The notes below the pieces were generated by a model. It did not search any database. It was not told where the DNA came from and saw nothing but the letters and a program-made list of their open reading frames with translations. 64,000 nucleotides of DNA from DATKWD01 sp963704815 (lineage in GTDB: Bacteria > Actinomycetota > Acidimicrobiia > Acidimicrobiales > Salinilacustritrichaceae): assembly GCA_963704815.1 (NCBI GenBank), contig CAVPHU010000010.1, positions 62,001 to 126,000 of the forward strand. Direction: 5' to 3'. Below, piece after piece: positions 50,194 to 58,838 of the stretch. Position numbers and translations under genes: made by a program. The number at the start of each line of letters is the position of its first letter. Within the stretch, counting starts at the first letter, position 1.

Positions 50194-50850
50194 GTGGTCG
50201 ACGCCGTGATCTTCGACTTCGACGGGTTGATCCTCGACACCGAGACGCCCGCCTTCACCTCGACCGCCGCCGTGTTCGCCGAACACGGCGTGGAGCTCGA
50301 TCGGGACTGGTGGCTGTCGATCATCGGGGTCGCCGATCATCCGCACTGGACCGAGATCCTCGAGGAGGCGCTCGGGCACCCGCTCACCGATCGAGAAGGG
50401 GTGATCGCCGAACGCAACGTCGTCAAGAACGCCGAGACCGAGGGCAAGCCGATCCAGCCCGGCATCGTCGACCTCCTCGACGAGTGTGCGGCCGCCGGTG
50501 TGCCGGTCGGTGTCGCGTCGAGTTCGCACAGCCCCTGGGTCCACGGCCACCTCGAACGGCTCGAGCTGTTCGACCGCTTCGAGTTCATCGCGACACGCGA
50601 TCTGGTCGACGCCGGCAAGCCGTCGCCGGAACTGTTCGTGCTCGCCGTCGAGCGGCTCGGCGTCGACCCTTCCCGGACCGTCGGCCTCGACGACTCACCC
50701 GCTGGCATCGCCAGCGCCAAGGCCGCTGGCATCGCCGCCGTCGGGGTCCCGAGCGGCATGACGTCGACGGCCGACTTCTCGGGCGCGGACCTCGTGGTCG
50801 GGTCGGTCGAGAGCCTCGATCTCGCCCGCTTGCGAGCGCTGTTGGACTGA
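50194..50850 (+). CDS. HAD-superfamily hydrolase (beta-phosphoglucomutase-like)
   Basis: A 218-aa HAD phosphatase or mutase: motif I DFDGLILDTET with nucleophile Asp, motif II Ser in VASSSHS, Lys in DAGKPSPE, and motif IV GLDDSPAGIASAKAAG. The cap is the small helical type. Substrate unknown. GTG 50194. It follows cobA-hemD by 48 bp and could be co-transcribed. Confidence 0.88.
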   Translation: MVDAVIFDFDGLILDTETPAFTSTAAVFAEHGVELDRDWWLSIIGVADHPHWTEILEEALGHPLTDREGVIAERNVVKNAETEGKPIQPGIVDLLDECAAAGVPVGVASSSHSPWVHGHLERLELFDRFEFIATRDLVDAGKPSPELFVLAVERLGVDPSRTVGLDDSPAGIASAKAAGIAAVGVPSGMTSTADFSGADLVVGSVESLDLARLRALLD

Positions 50851-50864
50851 CCGACCGGGGCGGT

Positions 50865-51263
50865 TCAGTCCCTTCGGTTCGCCGTGGCGAACTGATACGT
50901 GGTGAGGCCCATCAGCAGGACGCCGTTGGGCACGTGCCACGACGCAGCCTCCAGCGAGTCGCGACCCACGTAGCCGAGGCCGATCTGAGCGAACACCAGC
51001 AGGCCGATGATCAGCGCGATCAGTTCGCCCTGTCGGCGCTTCACGGCGAGTCCGCCGTTCACCAGGGCGAGAATGAAGAGCGTGTTGCCCACATAGCCGT
51101 GGAGTTCGATCTCCCACGTGCCGAAGAGCCTGACGCTCCGACTCGCCATCACCGCGAGCACCAGCACCAGGGCCGCCATCAGTCCCGCCACGAGCTGATG
51201 GGCCCGGTCGACGCCGGTGCGCTCGGTCTTCGTCGGGGGAGGAGCGGCGGCCGGCGACGTCAT
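50865..51263 (-). CDS. Four-helix membrane protein
   Basis: A 132-aa protein with about four hydrophobic helices: QLVAGLMAALVLVLAVMAS, VGNTLFILALVNGGLAV, ELIALIIGLLVFAQIGLGYVG and NGVLLMGLTTYQFA. Single His residues in helices 1, 2 and 4 (the last in SWHVPNG) raise the idea of heme binding, as in small cytochrome b or CtaA-like proteins. This is inference. An upstream in-frame ATG lies at 51272. Confidence 0.5.
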   Translation of the reverse strand: MTSPAAAPPPTKTERTGVDRAHQLVAGLMAALVLVLAVMASRSVRLFGTWEIELHGYVGNTLFILALVNGGLAVKRRQGELIALIIGLLVFAQIGLGYVGRDSLEAASWHVPNGVLLMGLTTYQFATANRRD

Positions 51264-51346
51264 GCCCGACATTCAAGCCGAGCCGTCCTCGAGCCCGGCA
51301 ACTCGCGGGAGGGTGGGGTCGCAGTGCGTCGCTACGCTCGACGATC

Positions 51347-52329
51347 GTGAGCTTTCCTCAACGGCGGATGCGTCGACTCCGGCGAACCGAGACGCTACGG
51401 CGTATGGTCGCCGAGACCGTCGTGACCGTCGACGATCTGATCGCGCCGCTCTTCGTCCGGGAGGGCATCAACGCTCCGATCGAGATCGACAGTCTTCCCG
51501 GTCAGTATCAGCACTGCCTCGACAGCCTCGAGGCCGAGGTCACCTCACTCGCCGAACTCGGGGTTCCGGCGGTCGTGCTGTTCGGGGTGCCCGAGACCAA
51601 GGACGCGGAGGGAAGTCAGGCCTACGCCGACGACGGCATCGTGCAGCAGGCGCTCCGCCGGTTGCCGCGGCGGTGGGCGATGACGTCGTGCTCATCGCCG
51701 ATCTGTGCGTCGACGAGTACACCGACCACGGCCACTGCGGCATCGTCACTCCCGACGGTGAGGTCGACAACGACGCCACGCTCGGGTTGTACGAGGCAGC
51801 TGCGGTCGCCCAGGCCAACGCAGGCGCCGACATCGTGGCGCCCAGCGGCATGATGGACGGCCAGGTCATGGCCATCCGCGACGCGCTCGACGACGAGGAA
51901 TTCGAGCAGGTCGCCATCCTCGCCTACGCGGCCAAGTACGCCTCGGCCCTCTACGGACCGTTTCGCGAGGCGGTCGACGTCAGCATCGCGGGCGGCGGCG
52001 ATCGGAAGGGCTACCAGCAGGATCCTCGCAACGTGCGCGAGGCAGCCGACGAGGTGCGACTCGACCTCTCCGAGGGCGCCGACATGGTGATGGTCAAGCC
52101 GGCGCTCGCCTATCTCGACGTCATCGCCCAGACTCGCGCCATCACCGATGCGCCGGTGGCCGCCTACCACGTGTCAGGCGAGTACTCGATGATCAAGGCA
52201 GCAGCCGCCAACGGATGGATCGACGGCGACGCCGTGGCCCTCGAACATCTCACGGCCATCAAACGTGCCGGCGCCGATCTCATCCTCACCTACCTCGCCA
52301 AGGAGGTCGCACCCTGTCTTCCGAGGTGA
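51347..52329 (+). CDS. hemB: Delta-aminolevulinic acid dehydratase, reading frame interrupted
   Basis: Condenses two 5-aminolevulinate to porphobilinogen. The frame from GTG 51347 gives SFPQRRMRRLRRTETLRRM and VLFGVPETKDAEGSQAYADD, ending GIVQQALRRL at 51664. A base is then missing (about 51664-51666), and the next frame continues AAVGDDVVLIADLCVDEYTD. The rest is complete: Lys in ILAYAAKYASALYGPFREA and the Schiff-base Lys in MVKPALAYLD. The metal loop CVDEYTDHGHCG has Asp where the second Zn Cys would be. HemB is essential for heme and the rest of the pathway is intact, so an assembly error is the likeliest explanation. GTG 51347 has TACGCT 8 nt upstream. Confidence 0.92.
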
Positions 52330-52345
52330 CGTCTTCCGAGGTGAC
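52316..52345. repeat. 15-bp tandem duplication at a gene junction
   Basis: gtcttccgaggtgac is repeated directly (52316-52330, 52331-52345). It covers the hemB stop codon and duplicates the GTG start of the next gene, so that gene has two equivalent in-frame starts (52326 and 52341), the longer encoding SSEVT-like repeats. Confidence 0.85.
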
Positions 52346-52757
52346 GGCTCCCGCGTTGACGTTCCAAGTGGTCATCGATGCCGGCGCTCCCCGGGCGATC
52401 GGCGAGTGGTGGGCCGACGCACTCGGCTACATCGAGCAGCCACCCCCGCCCGGATTCGACACCTGGGAGGCAGCGCTCGAAGCGGCCGGCATGGATCCCG
52501 ACGTGATGGAGGACATGGCCTTCGCCATCGTCGATCCGTCCGGCGACGGGCCACGGGTCTTCTTCCAGAAGGTGCCCGAGGCCAAGCAGGTGAAGAACCG
52601 GCTGCACCTCGATCTGAACGTCGGACCGGCGGGCATGGACGCCAAGGCCGACGAACTGGTGGCGAACGGTGCGACCCTCGTCGGCCGATACGAAGAACCG
52701 CACGGCACGTGGATCACCCTGCTCGACCCCGAAGGCAACGAGTTCTGCGTCCATTGA
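52326..52757 (+). CDS. VOC-family protein
   Basis: A 143-aa VOC protein of the CalA-like actinobacterial type: LTFQVVIDAGAPRAIGEWWAD, FFQKVPEAKQVKNRLHLDLN with the His-containing strand, and TLLDPEGNEFCVH at the end. GTG 52326 overlaps the hemB stop by 4 nt (GTGA), so it is coupled to hemB; a second GTG at 52341 comes from a 15-bp duplication. Function unknown. Confidence 0.8.
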   Translation: MTSSEVTAPALTFQVVIDAGAPRAIGEWWADALGYIEQPPPPGFDTWEAALEAAGMDPDVMEDMAFAIVDPSGDGPRVFFQKVPEAKQVKNRLHLDLNVGPAGMDAKADELVANGATLVGRYEEPHGTWITLLDPEGNEFCVH

Positions 52758-52773
52758 CGCGCGGGCGGGGTCG

Positions 52774-53802
52774 ATGACGGCGCGCCCGCTCGCAGCGGTC
52801 ATCGCCGAGGGCCTGGCCCCGGCCGGCGAGCACCGGCTCGAGCGCCGGTTGTTCGGCTCGGCCGATCCACGGATCATCGCGGGCATCGTTCGAGAATCGG
52901 TCGCCGAGGTGCTCGGCGACGAGGTGGTCGCCGGACTCGCGTCGCACACGTCGGTGGGTGCCACGTTCGGTGCCGTGCTCGGATCCGGCGATCGCGTGGC
53001 CGTGAAGTTCCTGCGACCCGAGCGATGCGGACACATCGACGCATCGCGGGCAGTCCAGCGAGCCACGTGCGAGTCCGGGCTGCCGGTCCCTCGTCCGCTC
53101 ACCGACCCGTCGCGGTGGGGCGAGTCGGTCGTCGTGATCGACGAGTGGCTGGATCCCGGGCCACCCGACGATCCCGCTTCTGCTCGCACTCGCAACGCTA
53201 TGGCGGGCAGCCTGGTCGCGCTCCTCGACGCGGCCCGACCACTCGTAGGTCGGGTCGACCTTCCCTCGGCCCTGGCCACGGCTGACGGAAGCGCCTATGG
53301 CGAGCCGCACGACCTGCGCTTCGACTTCGACGCGTCGGCTCGCGGCGCCGAGTGGATCGACGACCTCAACCAGGACGCCCGCGCCGTGCTCGCCGCGCAC
53401 CCCGACGACACGATCGGCCACGTCGACTTCCGGGGCGGCAACGTCGTCGTCGTCGACGGCGCCGTGGCCGCGATCTACGACTGGGACAGCGTCGCCCTCA
53501 CCAGCGAGCCGGCGATCGTGGGCATGACCTCGGCCAATTGGAGCCTCGCCTGGGAGTGGGGGAGCGGCGTCCACCCGGACCTCGCGTCGATGGAGGCGTT
53601 CGTCGCCGACGTCGAGCGGGCGCGCGGCACCCGGTTCGACCCCGACGAGCGGTCGGTGGTTCGCGCGGCCCAGCTGTCGCTGCTCTGCTACTCGGCCCGG
53701 TGCGAGCACAGCGATCGCGAGTTGGGCGTCATCCCGGGCGACGATCGGCCCTTCGCCCGGACCCTGCGCCAGCTGGCATCGACCGATCGCGACCCGCGCT
53801 GA
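52774..53802 (+). CDS. APH-family phosphotransferase-like protein
   Basis: A 342-aa kinase-like fold protein. The HxD-type catalytic motif is IGHVDFRGGNVVV (Asp, Asn), and the DFG-equivalent is AIYDWDS. The N-lobe Lys is probably in RVAVKFLRPERCG. Related to aminoglycoside and other small-molecule kinases; substrate unknown. ATG 52774 starts 16 bp after the VOC gene, so in the same operon between hemB and hemL. Confidence 0.82.
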   Translation: MTARPLAAVIAEGLAPAGEHRLERRLFGSADPRIIAGIVRESVAEVLGDEVVAGLASHTSVGATFGAVLGSGDRVAVKFLRPERCGHIDASRAVQRATCESGLPVPRPLTDPSRWGESVVVIDEWLDPGPPDDPASARTRNAMAGSLVALLDAARPLVGRVDLPSALATADGSAYGEPHDLRFDFDASARGAEWIDDLNQDARAVLAAHPDDTIGHVDFRGGNVVVVDGAVAAIYDWDSVALTSEPAIVGMTSANWSLAWEWGSGVHPDLASMEAFVADVERARGTRFDPDERSVVRAAQLSLLCYSARCEHSDRELGVIPGDDRPFARTLRQLASTDRDPR

Positions 53803-53843
53803 GATTCGGCCTCGACTCGGGCGTGCGTGACAATCTTCGTCGG

Positions 53844-55100
53844 GTGAGCACCAACGAGCATCTCTTCGACCGGGCCGTGCGAGTGATTCCCGGGGGCGTG
53901 AACTCGCCGATCCGTGCGTTCAAGGCCGTCGGTGGAACCCCACGTTTCATCGCTCACGCGTCCGGTTCGAAGATCACCGACGTCGAAGGCACCACGTATC
54001 TCGACCTCGTGCAGAGCTACGGCGCCATCATCGCTGGTCATGCCCACCCCGACTCGGTGAAGGCGATCCAGGCCGCGACGGCGCTCGGAACGAGCTACGG
54101 CGCCCCGACCGAGCGCGAGGTCCTGTTGGCCGAGAAGATCTGCGATCGCGTCGCGAGCGTTGACATGGTGCGCCTGGTCAACAGCGGGACCGAAGCCACG
54201 ATGTCGGCGATCCGGCTGGCTCGTGGCTTCACCGGCCGCACCAAGGTCGTGAAGTTCTCGGGCAACTACCACGGTCATGGCGACGGACTCCTCGCCCAAT
54301 CGGGAAGTGCCCTTGCCGTGTTCGCGCTCCCCGACTCCGCCGGCGTGCCCGAATCCACCGTTGCCGACACCGTCGTCGTTCCCTACAACGAGATCCCGCG
54401 GCTCGACGACGACGTCGCCTGTGTCATCGTCGAACCGGTGGCGGCCAACATGGGGCTCATCGCTCCGGCCGAGGGTTTCCTCGAGGGTCTGCGCGACGAG
54501 TGCGACCGGGTCGGCGCGCTCCTGGTGTTCGACGAGGTGATCACCGGTTTCCGCGTGGCCAGAGGTGGTGCGCAACAACTGTTCGGCGTGCTGGCCGATC
54601 TCACCTGCTACGGCAAGGTCATCGGTGGCGGGCTCCCGATCGGGGCCTACGGAGGCAGACGCGACGTGATGGAAGCCGTGGCCCCGGTCGGCCCGGTGTT
54701 CCAGGCCGGCACCCTGTCGGGGAACCCGCTCGCGACCGCAGCCGGGCTCGCTGCGCTCGACCTGCTCGACGCGGCGGCCTACGACTCGCTTCGCGCCAAG
54801 GCGTCGAAGCTGAAGGGGTTGCTGGAGGCCGCGTTCAGCAACGCCCACGTCGAGGTGTGCGTGCCCCAGGTGTCGACGCTGCTCGGCGTCCACTTCGGTC
54901 CGACGGTCCCCACCAACTACGACGAGGCCAAGACGACCGACGAAGCCGCGTTCGCCCGGTTCTTCAACGGCATGCTCGATCGTGGGGTGGCCATGGCGCC
55001 CGGGGCCTACGAAGTGATGTTCCTCGGACTCGCTCACACCGACGCCGACATCGACGCCATCGGCGCCGCAGCGAGGGACGCGGCCGCCAACCTCAACTGA
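53844..55100 (+). CDS. hemL: Glutamate-1-semialdehyde 2,1-aminomutase
   Basis: PLP enzyme making 5-aminolevulinate from glutamate-1-semialdehyde. The 418-aa protein has RVIPGGVNSPIRAF, NSGTEATMSAIRLARG, KFSGNYHGHGDGLL and the PLP Lys in CYGKVIGGGLPIGAYGG. GTG 53844 has CAATCT 7 nt upstream. It completes the C5 heme route with hemA and hemB in the same window. Confidence 0.97.
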   Translation: MSTNEHLFDRAVRVIPGGVNSPIRAFKAVGGTPRFIAHASGSKITDVEGTTYLDLVQSYGAIIAGHAHPDSVKAIQAATALGTSYGAPTEREVLLAEKICDRVASVDMVRLVNSGTEATMSAIRLARGFTGRTKVVKFSGNYHGHGDGLLAQSGSALAVFALPDSAGVPESTVADTVVVPYNEIPRLDDDVACVIVEPVAANMGLIAPAEGFLEGLRDECDRVGALLVFDEVITGFRVARGGAQQLFGVLADLTCYGKVIGGGLPIGAYGGRRDVMEAVAPVGPVFQAGTLSGNPLATAAGLAALDLLDAAAYDSLRAKASKLKGLLEAAFSNAHVEVCVPQVSTLLGVHFGPTVPTNYDEAKTTDEAAFARFFNGMLDRGVAMAPGAYEVMFLGLAHTDADIDAIGAAARDAAANLN

Positions 55101-55104
55101 TCCC

Positions 55105-55154
55105 GTTCTGGTGCACGCATCTTGCACACAGCAACAACATGCGTGCACCAGAAC
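55105..55154. terminator. 16-bp perfect inverted repeat after hemL
   Basis: GTTCTGGTGCACGCAT (55105-55120) and ATGCGTGCACCAGAAC (55139-55154) pair perfectly over 16 bp with an 18-nt loop. It starts 4 nt after the hemL stop and ends 42 nt before gnd. No T-tract follows. Its length and perfection are above the window norm; probably the terminator of the heme gene cluster, or a mobile palindrome. Confidence 0.65.
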
Positions 55155-55196
55155 CGGGGACGCGCCGTCGGGTCCCGCCGGTGTTAGACACGGCCC

Positions 55197-56075
55197 ATGA
55201 AGATCGGGATGGTCGGGTTGGGGAAGATGGGCGGCAACATGGTCGAGCGCCTTCGACGCGGCGGCCACGACGTCGTCGGCTACGACGCCTTCAGCGACGC
55301 CACCGAGGTCCCCTCGCTGGCCGCACTCGTCGACTCGCTCGGTGACTCGCCCCGGGTGGTGTGGAGCATGGTGCCCTCGGGCGACCCCACCGAGGAGACG
55401 GTCGCCGCGCTGTGCGGACTCCTCGGTGACGGCGACCTCATCATCGAGGGTGGCAACTCGAACTGGCGTGACTCGCGCCGACGAGCCGAAACGGCCATGG
55501 GCCGCGGCGTCGCCTACATCGACGCCGGCGTCAGCGGCGGCGTGTGGGGGCTCGACAACGGCTACGCCCTCATGGTCGGGGGGAGCGACGAGCACGTGGA
55601 GCTCGCGCAACCGATCTTCGACACGTTGTCGCCCGACGAGGGCGGCTTCGCCCACGCCGGTGAGGTGGGCGCCGGCCACTTCACCAAGATGGTCCACAAC
55701 GGGGTCGAGTACGCCATCATGCAGGCGTACGCCGAGGGATACGAACTGCTCTCGAAGGTCGACATCGACCTCGACGTGCTCGGCGGCATGAAATCGTGGC
55801 AGCACGGCTCGGTCGTGCGCAGCTGGCTGCTCGACCTGCTGATCAAGGCACTCGACGAACGCCCCGGCCTCGACGGCATCGCGCCCTACGTGCCCGACTC
55901 CGGTGAGGGCCGGTGGACCGTCGAGGAGGCGGTCAACTACGGCGTGCCCGCGAACACGATCGCAGCTGCGTTGTTCGCCCGGTTCACCAGCCAGGACGAC
56001 GACAGCCCCGCCATGAAGGCACTGTCGGCGATGCGCAACCAGTTCGGCGGCCACGCGATCAAGGAGGAGTCGTGA
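55197..56075 (+). CDS. gnd: 6-phosphogluconate dehydrogenase (short NAD-type)
   Basis: Decarboxylating 6-phosphogluconate dehydrogenase, 292 aa, the short form (GndA/YqeC-like) instead of the 470-aa form. NAD motif GMVGLGKMGGNMVERL, substrate loop IEGGNSNWRDS, and catalytic Lys and Asn in GHFTKMVHNGVEY. Followed by zwf, so oxidative pentose phosphate genes are paired. TAGACA lies 6 nt before ATG 55197. Confidence 0.94.
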   Translation: MKIGMVGLGKMGGNMVERLRRGGHDVVGYDAFSDATEVPSLAALVDSLGDSPRVVWSMVPSGDPTEETVAALCGLLGDGDLIIEGGNSNWRDSRRRAETAMGRGVAYIDAGVSGGVWGLDNGYALMVGGSDEHVELAQPIFDTLSPDEGGFAHAGEVGAGHFTKMVHNGVEYAIMQAYAEGYELLSKVDIDLDVLGGMKSWQHGSVVRSWLLDLLIKALDERPGLDGIAPYVPDSGEGRWTVEEAVNYGVPANTIAAALFARFTSQDDDSPAMKALSAMRNQFGGHAIKEES

Positions 56076-56136
56076 AGCGGGCTGGTGGCGGGGTGAGGGT
56101 GACGAGGCACGAGGAGCCCGGCCGGGGTGGCCCCAT

Positions 56137-56215
56137 CGGCGGGAGGAAGCGCCAGCGCCCGCCGAAGCAGGGAGCGAGCTTGCGAGCGACCGCGGCAGCG
56201 CGTGGCCGGGGAACG
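56137..56215. repeat. Dispersed repeat copy A (gnd-zwf gap)
   Basis: 79 bp beginning cggcgggaggaagcgccagc and containing gggagcgagcttgcgagcga. Its first 58 bp match copy B at 60308 with two mismatches. Each copy ends in a CCGGGGAACG block just before the Shine-Dalgarno sequence of the next gene. Not coding. It belongs to an interspersed, intercistronic family rather than a local duplication. Confidence 0.85.
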
Positions 56216-56228
56216 CAAAGGAGGAATC

Positions 56229-57629
56229 GTGACGACAACAACCAATGATTCGTTGGTGTTGTTCGGCGCCACCGGCGACCTGGCGAAGAAGAAGATCTTC
56301 CCGGCGGTGTTCCGTATGGTCGAGAGCGGCACGCTCGCCTCGGGTGTCCCGGTGGTCGGCGTCGCCAGCTCGGACTGGACGCCCGACGACCTCCGTACCC
56401 GGGTGCGGGAGTCGGTGCTGTCGGCGTTCGACGATGCGAACTCCGACGTGCTCGACAATCTCTGCGAGCGCCTCGACTACGTGTCCGGCGACTACACGCA
56501 GGCGTCGACCTACGACGACCTCGCTGCCCGCCTGGGCGGGTGCCGTGCTCCGCTTCACTATCTGGCGATCCCGCCCAAGCTGTTCGACGACGTCGTCCAA
56601 GGTCTCGGCAAGGTCGGCCTCGCCGCCAATGCACGGGTCGTGGTCGAGAAGCCCTTCGGCCGCGATCTGCGCTCCGCACGCGAGCTGAACGAGATCATCC
56701 ATGCGGTGTTCCCGGAGGACCGGGTGTTTCGCATCGATCACTTCCTCGGGAAGGAACCGATCGAGAACCTGTTGGTGTTCCGATTCGCCAACTCGCTCCT
56801 CGAGCCGGTGTGGAACCGCAACTTCGTCGAGTCCGTCCAGATCACCATGGCCGAGAGCTTCGGGGTCGAAGGCCGGGGAAAGTTCTACGAGGGCGTGGGT
56901 GCCATCCGCGACGTCGTCCAGAACCACCTGCTCCAGATCGTCGCGCTGCTGGCCATGGAACCGCCCTCGGTCGCCGACGCCGCAGCTCTGCGCGACGAAC
57001 GGGTCAAGGTGTTCAACGCCATCCCGTCGTTCGATCCGTCGAAGGTCGTCCGAGGCCAGTATGCGGGGTACCGGGACGAAGAAGGTGTGCCCGACGACTC
57101 CGACACCGAGACCTTCGCCGCCATCTGCTTCGAGATCGATTCCTGGAGGTGGGCCGGCGTTCCGTGGGTCATCCGGACCGGCAAGCACCTGGCCGCCACG
57201 GCCACCGAGGCGCTGATCGAGTTCCACGCGCCACCCCGATCGCTGTTCACGCCCGACGGAACCGACCCGCCCCACCCGAACCATCTCCGATTCCGGTTGG
57301 GGAAGAACGACGGCGTGACGTTCCACCTGCAGACCAAGGAACCCGGCGAGGAGCTCCACAGCCGCCCGGTCGATCTCGACGTCGACTTCGCGTCCGTGCT
57401 CGGTGCCCGTCAGGACGCCTACCAGCGACTGCTCGAGGATGCCTTCGAGGGTGACCCGCGCCGTTTCGGTCGTGAGGACGGCATCGAGCAGCAGTGGCGC
57501 ATCTGCGATCCGGTCCTGTCGAACCCTGAACCCGTGCATCTCTACGACAAGGGATCGTGGGGTCCGGTCGAGGCCGATCGGATCGCGTCGTCGATCGGTG
57601 GATGGCACGTTCCGGACAGCGCTTCCTGA
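56229..57629 (+). CDS. zwf: Glucose-6-phosphate dehydrogenase
   Basis: First step of the oxidative pentose phosphate pathway; 466 aa. Rossmann motif LFGATGDLAKKKIFPAVFRM, the active-site RIDHFLGKEPIENLL, and the substrate region VQNHLLQIVALLAMEPP. GGAGG precedes GTG 56229 by 5 nt. Follows gnd after the repeat element. Confidence 0.96.
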   Translation: MTTTTNDSLVLFGATGDLAKKKIFPAVFRMVESGTLASGVPVVGVASSDWTPDDLRTRVRESVLSAFDDANSDVLDNLCERLDYVSGDYTQASTYDDLAARLGGCRAPLHYLAIPPKLFDDVVQGLGKVGLAANARVVVEKPFGRDLRSARELNEIIHAVFPEDRVFRIDHFLGKEPIENLLVFRFANSLLEPVWNRNFVESVQITMAESFGVEGRGKFYEGVGAIRDVVQNHLLQIVALLAMEPPSVADAAALRDERVKVFNAIPSFDPSKVVRGQYAGYRDEEGVPDDSDTETFAAICFEIDSWRWAGVPWVIRTGKHLAATATEALIEFHAPPRSLFTPDGTDPPHPNHLRFRLGKNDGVTFHLQTKEPGEELHSRPVDLDVDFASVLGARQDAYQRLLEDAFEGDPRRFGREDGIEQQWRICDPVLSNPEPVHLYDKGSWGPVEADRIASSIGGWHVPDSAS

Positions 57630-57674
57630 CGCATCTGCCTGCGCGATTCACCCAGCGGCCCACGGAGGGTCAGA

Positions 57675-58763
57675 ATGGCGTTCGTGTTCGCCGGCATCAG
57701 CTACACCACATTCCCCGAGATCACCATCGGGCCGCTGACCCTCCAGACCTTCGGGCTCATGGTCGGCATCGGCGTCGTGTTCGGCGCCTGGGCGGCGGCC
57801 AAGTACATCGAGTCGCGGACGGGGACGCCCCGCGACCAGACCTACTCGCTCGCCACGCGGATGGTCGTCGCCGGCATCATCGGGTCTCGTATCACCTGGG
57901 TGCTCAGTCACTGGGACGAGATCGAGAACCCGATCGACATCATCGCCGTGTGGGAGGGCGGCCTTCAGTTCTCCGGCGGTTTCATCGCAGCCATCATCGT
58001 GGGGTTCCCGGTGTTCCGGAAGTGGCCGCGGCTCGTGCGTTGGAAGAACCTCGATGGCTATGCCTATGGCCTGACGGCCGGTCTCGCCATCGGACGCATC
58101 GGCTGTTACGCGGTGGGCGAGCACTTCGGATCCACCACCAACTTCTTCCTCGGAACCACCTATCAGGGCGGGAGCACGCGCGAAGGCCTGTCCGGTACGG
58201 CGTTCGAGACCTCGACGGCGCTCGAGTTGGGCGGCGTCGGGACGACCTTTCACAACACGTCGCTCTACGAGTTCGGCTACCTGGCCATCCTGTTCGGGGT
58301 GTTCACCTTCCTTCTCTACGCGCGCTCGAATCGTCCGACGCCCGGAACGATCATCGGCATCTTCTGTCTCTACTACGGCATCACGCGGTTTCTGTCCGAC
58401 GCGCTCCGGGTCAACGACACCCGGGTCCTCGGGCTCACCGGAGCGCAGTACATGTGTCTGGCGCTGGTCCCCGTCTCACTGTGGATCCTGTTCAAGGTCC
58501 GGCCCGCGCTCGTCGTGCTCGAAGCGTCCGGGGCCGTCGGCGTCTACGAAGACGACCTCGACGACGACGCGTCGAACGAGTCGAGTCCCGCCGAGATCGT
58601 CGACGACGAGGACGAGGACGAGCCGTCCGATGAGGACGGCGACGAGCCCGCCGGCGACGAGCCACGCGACCATGAGGTCGCTGGTGACACCGAAGAGTCC
58701 GGCGCGGATGCCGACGCGTCGGACGCCGACGAAGGCGACTATCCGAGCATCGACCGGAGCTGA
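57675..58763 (+). CDS. lgt: Prolipoprotein diacylglyceryl transferase
   Basis: Membrane enzyme that adds diacylglycerol to the lipobox Cys of prolipoproteins. The 362-aa protein has about seven helices and GLAIGRIGCYAVGEHFG, corresponding to the Lgt signature GRxGNxxNxE but with Cys for the first Asn. A strongly acidic tail of about 75 residues (DDEDEDEPSDEDGDEP and similar) follows the last helix. GGAGGG lies 6 nt before ATG 57675. Confidence 0.9.
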   Translation: MAFVFAGISYTTFPEITIGPLTLQTFGLMVGIGVVFGAWAAAKYIESRTGTPRDQTYSLATRMVVAGIIGSRITWVLSHWDEIENPIDIIAVWEGGLQFSGGFIAAIIVGFPVFRKWPRLVRWKNLDGYAYGLTAGLAIGRIGCYAVGEHFGSTTNFFLGTTYQGGSTREGLSGTAFETSTALELGGVGTTFHNTSLYEFGYLAILFGVFTFLLYARSNRPTPGTIIGIFCLYYGITRFLSDALRVNDTRVLGLTGAQYMCLALVPVSLWILFKVRPALVVLEASGAVGVYEDDLDDDASNESSPAEIVDDEDEDEPSDEDGDEPAGDEPRDHEVAGDTEESGADADASDADEGDYPSIDRS

Positions 58764-58790
58764 CGTTCGCCGAATTGCTCGGGCCGGATG

Positions 58791-58838
58791 CTTGACGACC
58801 CGACCGCTTGACTACCCGACCGCTTGACTACCCGGCCT
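58791..58838. repeat. Three 16-bp tandem repeats
   Basis: CTTGACGACCCGACCG, CTTGACTACCCGACCG and CTTGACTACCCGGCCT follow each other without gaps. They lie between lgt and the convergent cytochrome c gene, and the last unit includes that gene's stop codon. Confidence 0.85.

Noticed and set aside
48637..50550. 637-codon open frame antisense to cobA-hemD
   Set aside because: Shadow frame of the fused gene, which is certain from its motifs.
53688..57608. 1,306-codon open frame on the minus strand
   Set aside because: It runs antisense through hemL, gnd and zwf, is full of Arg/Gly/Val/Asp-rich low-complexity sequence typical of high-GC shadow frames, and matches no family.
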